A stretch of 24,658 nucleotides of DNA, from contig CAMAUB010000001.1 in NCBI GenBank assembly GCA_945861315.1, positions 1-24,658 on the forward strand, written 5' to 3'. A model generated the notes under the pieces. The model was given only the letters and a program-made list of their open reading frames with translations. It had not been told where the DNA came from and made no database searches. Below, piece after piece: positions 21,658-24,658 of this stretch. Every line of letters starts with the position of its first letter. The stretch's first letter is position 1. The stretch comes from Chlamydia trachomatis (GTDB taxonomy: Bacteria > Chlamydiota > Chlamydiia > Chlamydiales > JAAKFR01). Position numbers and translations under genes: made by a program.

Positions 21658-22332
21658 ATGCAAACATTAGCTCGCCTCTTTGGCCGCTCTCCCTTCAACC
21701 CTCTCCAAGCTCATATGGCAAGGGTGAAAGATTGTATTCATGAAGTCTTACCACTTTTTGATGCTTTAAAAGAGAAAAATTATACTCGTATCGCTGAAAT
21801 TTCTCAAAAAATTTCAACACTAGAGCATGATGCGGACCTCGTTAAAAACGATATTCGCAATAACCTTCCAACGGGAATCTTTTTGCCAATTGCTCGTGGA
21901 GCACTTCTTGAAATTTTGACCTCCCAAGATAGCATTGCTGATCGAGCAGAAGATCTTGGCATTCTTCTTACTCTAAGAGAGATAGAGATCATACCTCTAT
22001 TTGCTAAAGAATTTGATCTCTTTTTACATAAAAATTTGGAAGCTTTTGAAGTAGCCTCCCGTATTATTGATGAGATGGGAAGATTACTTGAGAGCTCTTT
22101 TGGTGGATATGAAGCTGAAAAGGTTCAATTGCTAGTTGAGCAAGTAGCTTTGCTTGAACATGAATCAGATGTTTTGCAAAAAGGATTGTTAAAGAAAATA
22201 TTTTCTCAATGCGACGAATGGCCTCCCCAAACTTTTTTTTTATGGATGAAAGTCATTCAAGAGCTTGCTGCTTTATCAGATGAATCAGAAAAATTAGCCA
22301 ATCGAGTAAGGATGATTCTCGAGGTTAAATGA
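21658..22332 (+). CDS. PhoU-like (DUF47 family) Pit-accessory protein
   Basis: The 224-residue all-helical cytoplasmic protein matches the DUF47/TIGR00153 'phosphate transport regulator' family. The N terminus (LFGRSPFNPLQAHM) is typical. Two PhoU-like metal-binding helical repeats follow, each with an E-H-D/E-S/A-D pattern: L-E-H-D-A-D-L-V-K-N-D around 57-67 and L-E-H-E-S-D-V-L-Q-K around 165-174. QDSIADRAEDLG lies between. Family members are coded beside Pit transporters and are thought to regulate them. Here it overlaps pit by ATGA. It corresponds in position to CT691 as I recall it. Confidence 0.9.
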   Translation: MQTLARLFGRSPFNPLQAHMARVKDCIHEVLPLFDALKEKNYTRIAEISQKISTLEHDADLVKNDIRNNLPTGIFLPIARGALLEILTSQDSIADRAEDLGILLTLREIEIIPLFAKEFDLFLHKNLEAFEVASRIIDEMGRLLESSFGGYEAEKVQLLVEQVALLEHESDVLQKGLLKKIFSQCDEWPPQTFFLWMKVIQELAALSDESEKLANRVRMILEVK

Positions 22333-23591
22333 TCACAGCATTTCTTATTTTTGCTTTGGTCTTGGGCTTCTACGTTGCATGGAACATAGGAGCTAATGAT
22401 GTTGCCAATGCCGTTGGGACTTCAGTTGGCTCTGGGGCGCTCTCCCTTAGGCGAGCGGTTATTATTGCCGCAATTTTTGAGTTTTCCGGAGCACTGCTGC
22501 TTGGCTCAAATGTTTCTGAAACTGTAGAAGCTGGCATTGTAAACCCAATAATCTTTTCAAATCATAATTCTGATTATATCTTTGGGATGATAGCCTCACT
22601 TCTAGCAACAGGCGTGTGGCTTCAAATAGCCTCTTTCAATGGTTGGCCAGTCTCAACGACACACTCAATTGTGGGCGCCGTGCTTGGATTTGGAGTGGTA
22701 CTTGGGGGATTTCAGTCGATTTTTTGGGCTAAAATTGGTTCTATTGCAGCTAGCTGGGTGATTTCTCCCTTCTTAGGAGGAGCTGTAGCTTTTATTATTT
22801 TTACTATTATCCGCAGACACATTCTCTATCATAAAGATCCTCTTGAGGCTGCTAAACGGCTTACCCCTTGGCTAGTTTTTTCCATTTTTTTTCTAATCTG
22901 TATTATCATTTTTTACAATGGTCTAAATGGTGTAAAGCTACAGATGAACCTTTGGCTTGTACTTCTTATTGCTTTGGCCTCAGGATTGATCACAGCTGGG
23001 ATCACAATCTTTTTGCTTCGACGGATCAAAAATCCCCACCTTCTTGAATATGATATGGTCGAAAAAATCTTTATGCGTCTGCAAATTATTATTGCCTGCT
23101 TTATGGCATTTGCACATGGCTCAAATGATGTGGCCAATGTGATAGGGCCTCTTTCTGGAATAGTCAACGCTTTGCAAGGTAAATCCGTTTTACTACACCA
23201 TACTATTCCTATCTCTCTACTCTTTCTTGGAGGTATTGGTATTGTTGTTGGGCTTGCAACATGGGGATGGCGTGTCATTGAGACAGTTGGGAAGAAAATT
23301 ACGGACCTCACCCCATCAAGAGGCTTTTCAGCCGGTTTTGCCGCAACACTCACTATTATGCTTGCCTCAAAACTAGGCCTCCCTATTTCAACAACACATG
23401 TCTTGGTTGGGGCAGTTTTAGGCGTTGGTTTTGCGCGTGGAATTGGTGCCATTAACCTCGACACTATCCGCGACATTGTTGTCTCCTGGATTATTACAGT
23501 ACCAGTTGGTGCAGGGCTTTCTATCTTCTTTTTCTATTTATTAAAATGGTCATTCACAAGTTTCTACCCTCTTTTTACGACCGCATTTTAG
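22329..23591 (+). CDS. pit: Pit-type inorganic phosphate permease
   Basis: This is a low-affinity phosphate transporter of the PiT family (cation-coupled), in the inner membrane. The 420-residue protein is hydrophobic with about ten membrane segments and the duplicated PiT signatures. The first copy has GANDVANAVGTSVGSGAL (about 21-38) and WPVSTTHSIVGAVLG (about 98-112); the second has HGSNDVANVIGPLSGIV (about 262-278) and LPISTTHVLVGAVLG (about 352-366). It is translationally coupled to the PhoU-like gene (ATGA overlap). Its last 17 nt overlap the converging permease gene. It matches CT692 in position. Confidence 0.96.
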   Translation: MITAFLIFALVLGFYVAWNIGANDVANAVGTSVGSGALSLRRAVIIAAIFEFSGALLLGSNVSETVEAGIVNPIIFSNHNSDYIFGMIASLLATGVWLQIASFNGWPVSTTHSIVGAVLGFGVVLGGFQSIFWAKIGSIAASWVISPFLGGAVAFIIFTIIRRHILYHKDPLEAAKRLTPWLVFSIFFLICIIIFYNGLNGVKLQMNLWLVLLIALASGLITAGITIFLLRRIKNPHLLEYDMVEKIFMRLQIIIACFMAFAHGSNDVANVIGPLSGIVNALQGKSVLLHHTIPISLLFLGGIGIVVGLATWGWRVIETVGKKITDLTPSRGFSAGFAATLTIMLASKLGLPISTTHVLVGAVLGVGFARGIGAINLDTIRDIVVSWIITVPVGAGLSIFFFYLLKWSFTSFYPLFTTAF

Positions 23592-24658
23592 GATCGATGG
23601 CATCTCGCATTACATCCCCAATCAATGCAATACAGATCAAAAGAGTTGTCAGTAAAATTGCAGGTGGCCAAAGCAAGTAACTCTCAGCTGGAAAAACAGA
23701 GCGCCCCTCAGCCATTAAGACGCCCCATGACGTTGATCCTTCTTCTCCAAGTCCAAGGAAAGAGAGGCCTGCCTCGCTTGTGATCGCAGCCATCATTGAG
23801 AAAGGCAAAAGCGTCAAAATTGGTGGGATTGCATTTGGCAAAATGTGTGAAAACATGATTTTAGGATGGTTATAGCCAAGGCTTTTGCACGCCATCACAT
23901 ACGAGAGGGAGCGCTGCTTTAGCACCTCTGCGCGCATATAGCGTCCAAAAGTTGTCCAACCAAAAATACCAAGGACTGCGACAACTATAAAAATCGATTT
24001 GCTCTGCGTCAATGCTACGACAAGCAACAGCATAAAAAATGTTGGCATCGACTCCCAAATCTCAAGAATTCGACAAAAAACTAGATCAGTCTTTCCGGCA
24101 AAATAACCTGAAATAGTTCCAAGAGGGAGTCCAATTAAAAGGGCAATAACTACAGCGCTAACTCCGACAACTAGCGAAACTCTAATACCAAAAATCAAAC
24201 TAGTAACAAGGTCTTTACGATTAATACGTGTCAAATCCCACCAAGGGATGATTTGGTTGATGCCTTGAGCTCCTCCCGCATCATCTTCCCAATGAAATGG
24301 GCGAAGTAGGGCAGGAATCACTACCTTAAAATTGGCAAACTGTTCCTCTATCCACTCATTGCGCTCATTCATAAAATAGAGCTCAGCTGTGGCATCTCTA
24401 TAACCTTGGATTGTATCTCGCGCCTCTTGTAGGACGAAGCGTGCCTCTGATGAGCGTGCGACAATTGTATTAAAATGTGTTTCTTTTTCTGAAAAATCAG
24501 TACCACCATTAGCACGATCAAGATCATACTTTGCCATTAGATAGTCATGAGAATAGGGAAGATAAGTTGCTGTTAGCTCTGGTAATTTATCTAAGGCTTG
24601 ATAGTAGTTTTTTTTTGTTTCCTCAAGAGTTTGTTTAAGACTTTCTCTTTTATCTTTT
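23575..24658 (-). CDS. DppC/OppC-type ABC permease with long N-terminal extension, 5' end outside window
   Basis: This is an inner-membrane permease subunit of a peptide importer. The frame is open to the right edge, giving 361 visible residues with the N terminus missing; the ATG at 24537 is probably internal because about 40 codons upstream continue the same charged helical sequence. The visible part starts with about 150 hydrophilic residues (K-D-K-R-E-S-L-K-Q-T-L-E-E-T-K-K, coiled-coil-like) before the core. BPD_transp_1 core then follows with membrane segments from L-V-T-S-L-I-F-G-I-R-V-S-L-V-V onward. The EAA loop is A-C-K-S-L-G-Y-N-H-P-K-I-M-F-S-H-I-L-P-N, and FLGLGEEGSTSWGVLMAEGR is typical of OppC/DppC. 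The extension resembles the insertion after the first helix in YejE-like proteins. It probably works with DppD/DppF, separated from it by the inverted PhoU-like/pit genes. Confidence 0.88.
   Translation of the reverse strand, partial: KDKRESLKQTLEETKKNYYQALDKLPELTATYLPYSHDYLMAKYDLDRANGGTDFSEKETHFNTIVARSSEARFVLQEARDTIQGYRDATAELYFMNERNEWIEEQFANFKVVIPALLRPFHWEDDAGGAQGINQIIPWWDLTRINRKDLVTSLIFGIRVSLVVGVSAVVIALLIGLPLGTISGYFAGKTDLVFCRILEIWESMPTFFMLLLVVALTQSKSIFIVVAVLGIFGWTTFGRYMRAEVLKQRSLSYVMACKSLGYNHPKIMFSHILPNAIPPILTLLPFSMMAAITSEAGLSFLGLGEEGSTSWGVLMAEGRSVFPAESYLLWPPAILLTTLLICIALIGDVMRDAIDPKMRS

Noticed and set aside
22913..23476. Open frame of 187 codons on the minus strand inside pit
   Set aside because: It is antisense to a clear Pit permease, its composition (many Pro, Arg, Ser, Thr) mirrors the complement of membrane codons, and it has no recognisable motif or ribosome-binding site.
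1..24658. CRISPR arrays, insertion sequences, transposases, phage genes
   Set aside because: No regularly spaced repeats, no transposase or integrase-like protein and no terminal inverted repeats with target duplications were seen.

Overview
The window looks like a piece of a chlamydial chromosome from outside the classic Chlamydiaceae (a Parachlamydia/Waddlia/Simkania-type organism). The main reason is gene order. Reading left to right it holds pyrH-tsf-rpsB (minus), a very long class B penicillin-binding protein, a TPR protein, sufB-sufC-sufD-sufS, parB, dppF-dppD (minus), a PhoU-like protein and a Pit phosphate permease. From memory, this is the order of the Chlamydia trachomatis CT678-CT692 block. 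Differences from that block, as I recall it: no ompA between rpsB and the PBP (only tRNA-Gly is there), extra surface-polysaccharide genes at two points, and an oligopeptide-type ABC permease after pit where I expect pgk. Genus cannot be fixed from sequence alone.

Layout. 1-2109 (minus): one translation operon, promoter, tRNA-Gly(UCC), rpsB (TTG start), tsf and pyrH (cut by the window edge), the last three overlapping by 8 nt each. 2145-6380 (plus): PBP2-like transpeptidase with a helical insertion of almost 400 residues before its catalytic serine, then a TPR protein. 6280-9695 (minus): a Wza-like outer-membrane polysaccharide export lipoprotein and a Wzz/Wzc-like inner-membrane partner whose kinase domain has lost its Walker A motif. 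9742-15422 (plus): a CNNM/CorC-type membrane protein, then the sufBCDS iron-sulfur cluster assembly operon. 15367-17947 (minus): NodB-type deacetylase, GT2 glycosyltransferase, a compact unit of tiny ORFs and hairpins ending in a textbook terminator, and a membrane-anchored helical-repeat protein. 17934-19734 (plus): GT9 heptosyltransferase-like protein and ParB. 19830-21615 (minus): DppD and DppF ATPases. 21621-23591 (plus): PhoU-like protein and Pit. 23575-24658 (minus): DppC/OppC-type permease, entering from the right edge.

How it fits together. Most of the window is housekeeping: translation, septal/cell-wall synthesis, Fe-S assembly, chromosome segregation, peptide and phosphate uptake. 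The accessory layer is carbohydrate related (export lipoprotein plus co-polymerase; two glycosyltransferases plus a deacetylase) and sits in the gaps between conserved operons, as expected for a variable surface-glycan layer.

Regulatory texture. Several operon-head genes (PBP2, CorC-like, sufB, PhoU-like) have no well-spaced Shine-Dalgarno and a -10-like hexamer ending exactly 8 nt before the start codon, which suggests leaderless or nearly leaderless mRNAs. Three of the four convergent gene pairs overlap at their 3' ends. The least explained stretch is about 16.84-17.30 kb.
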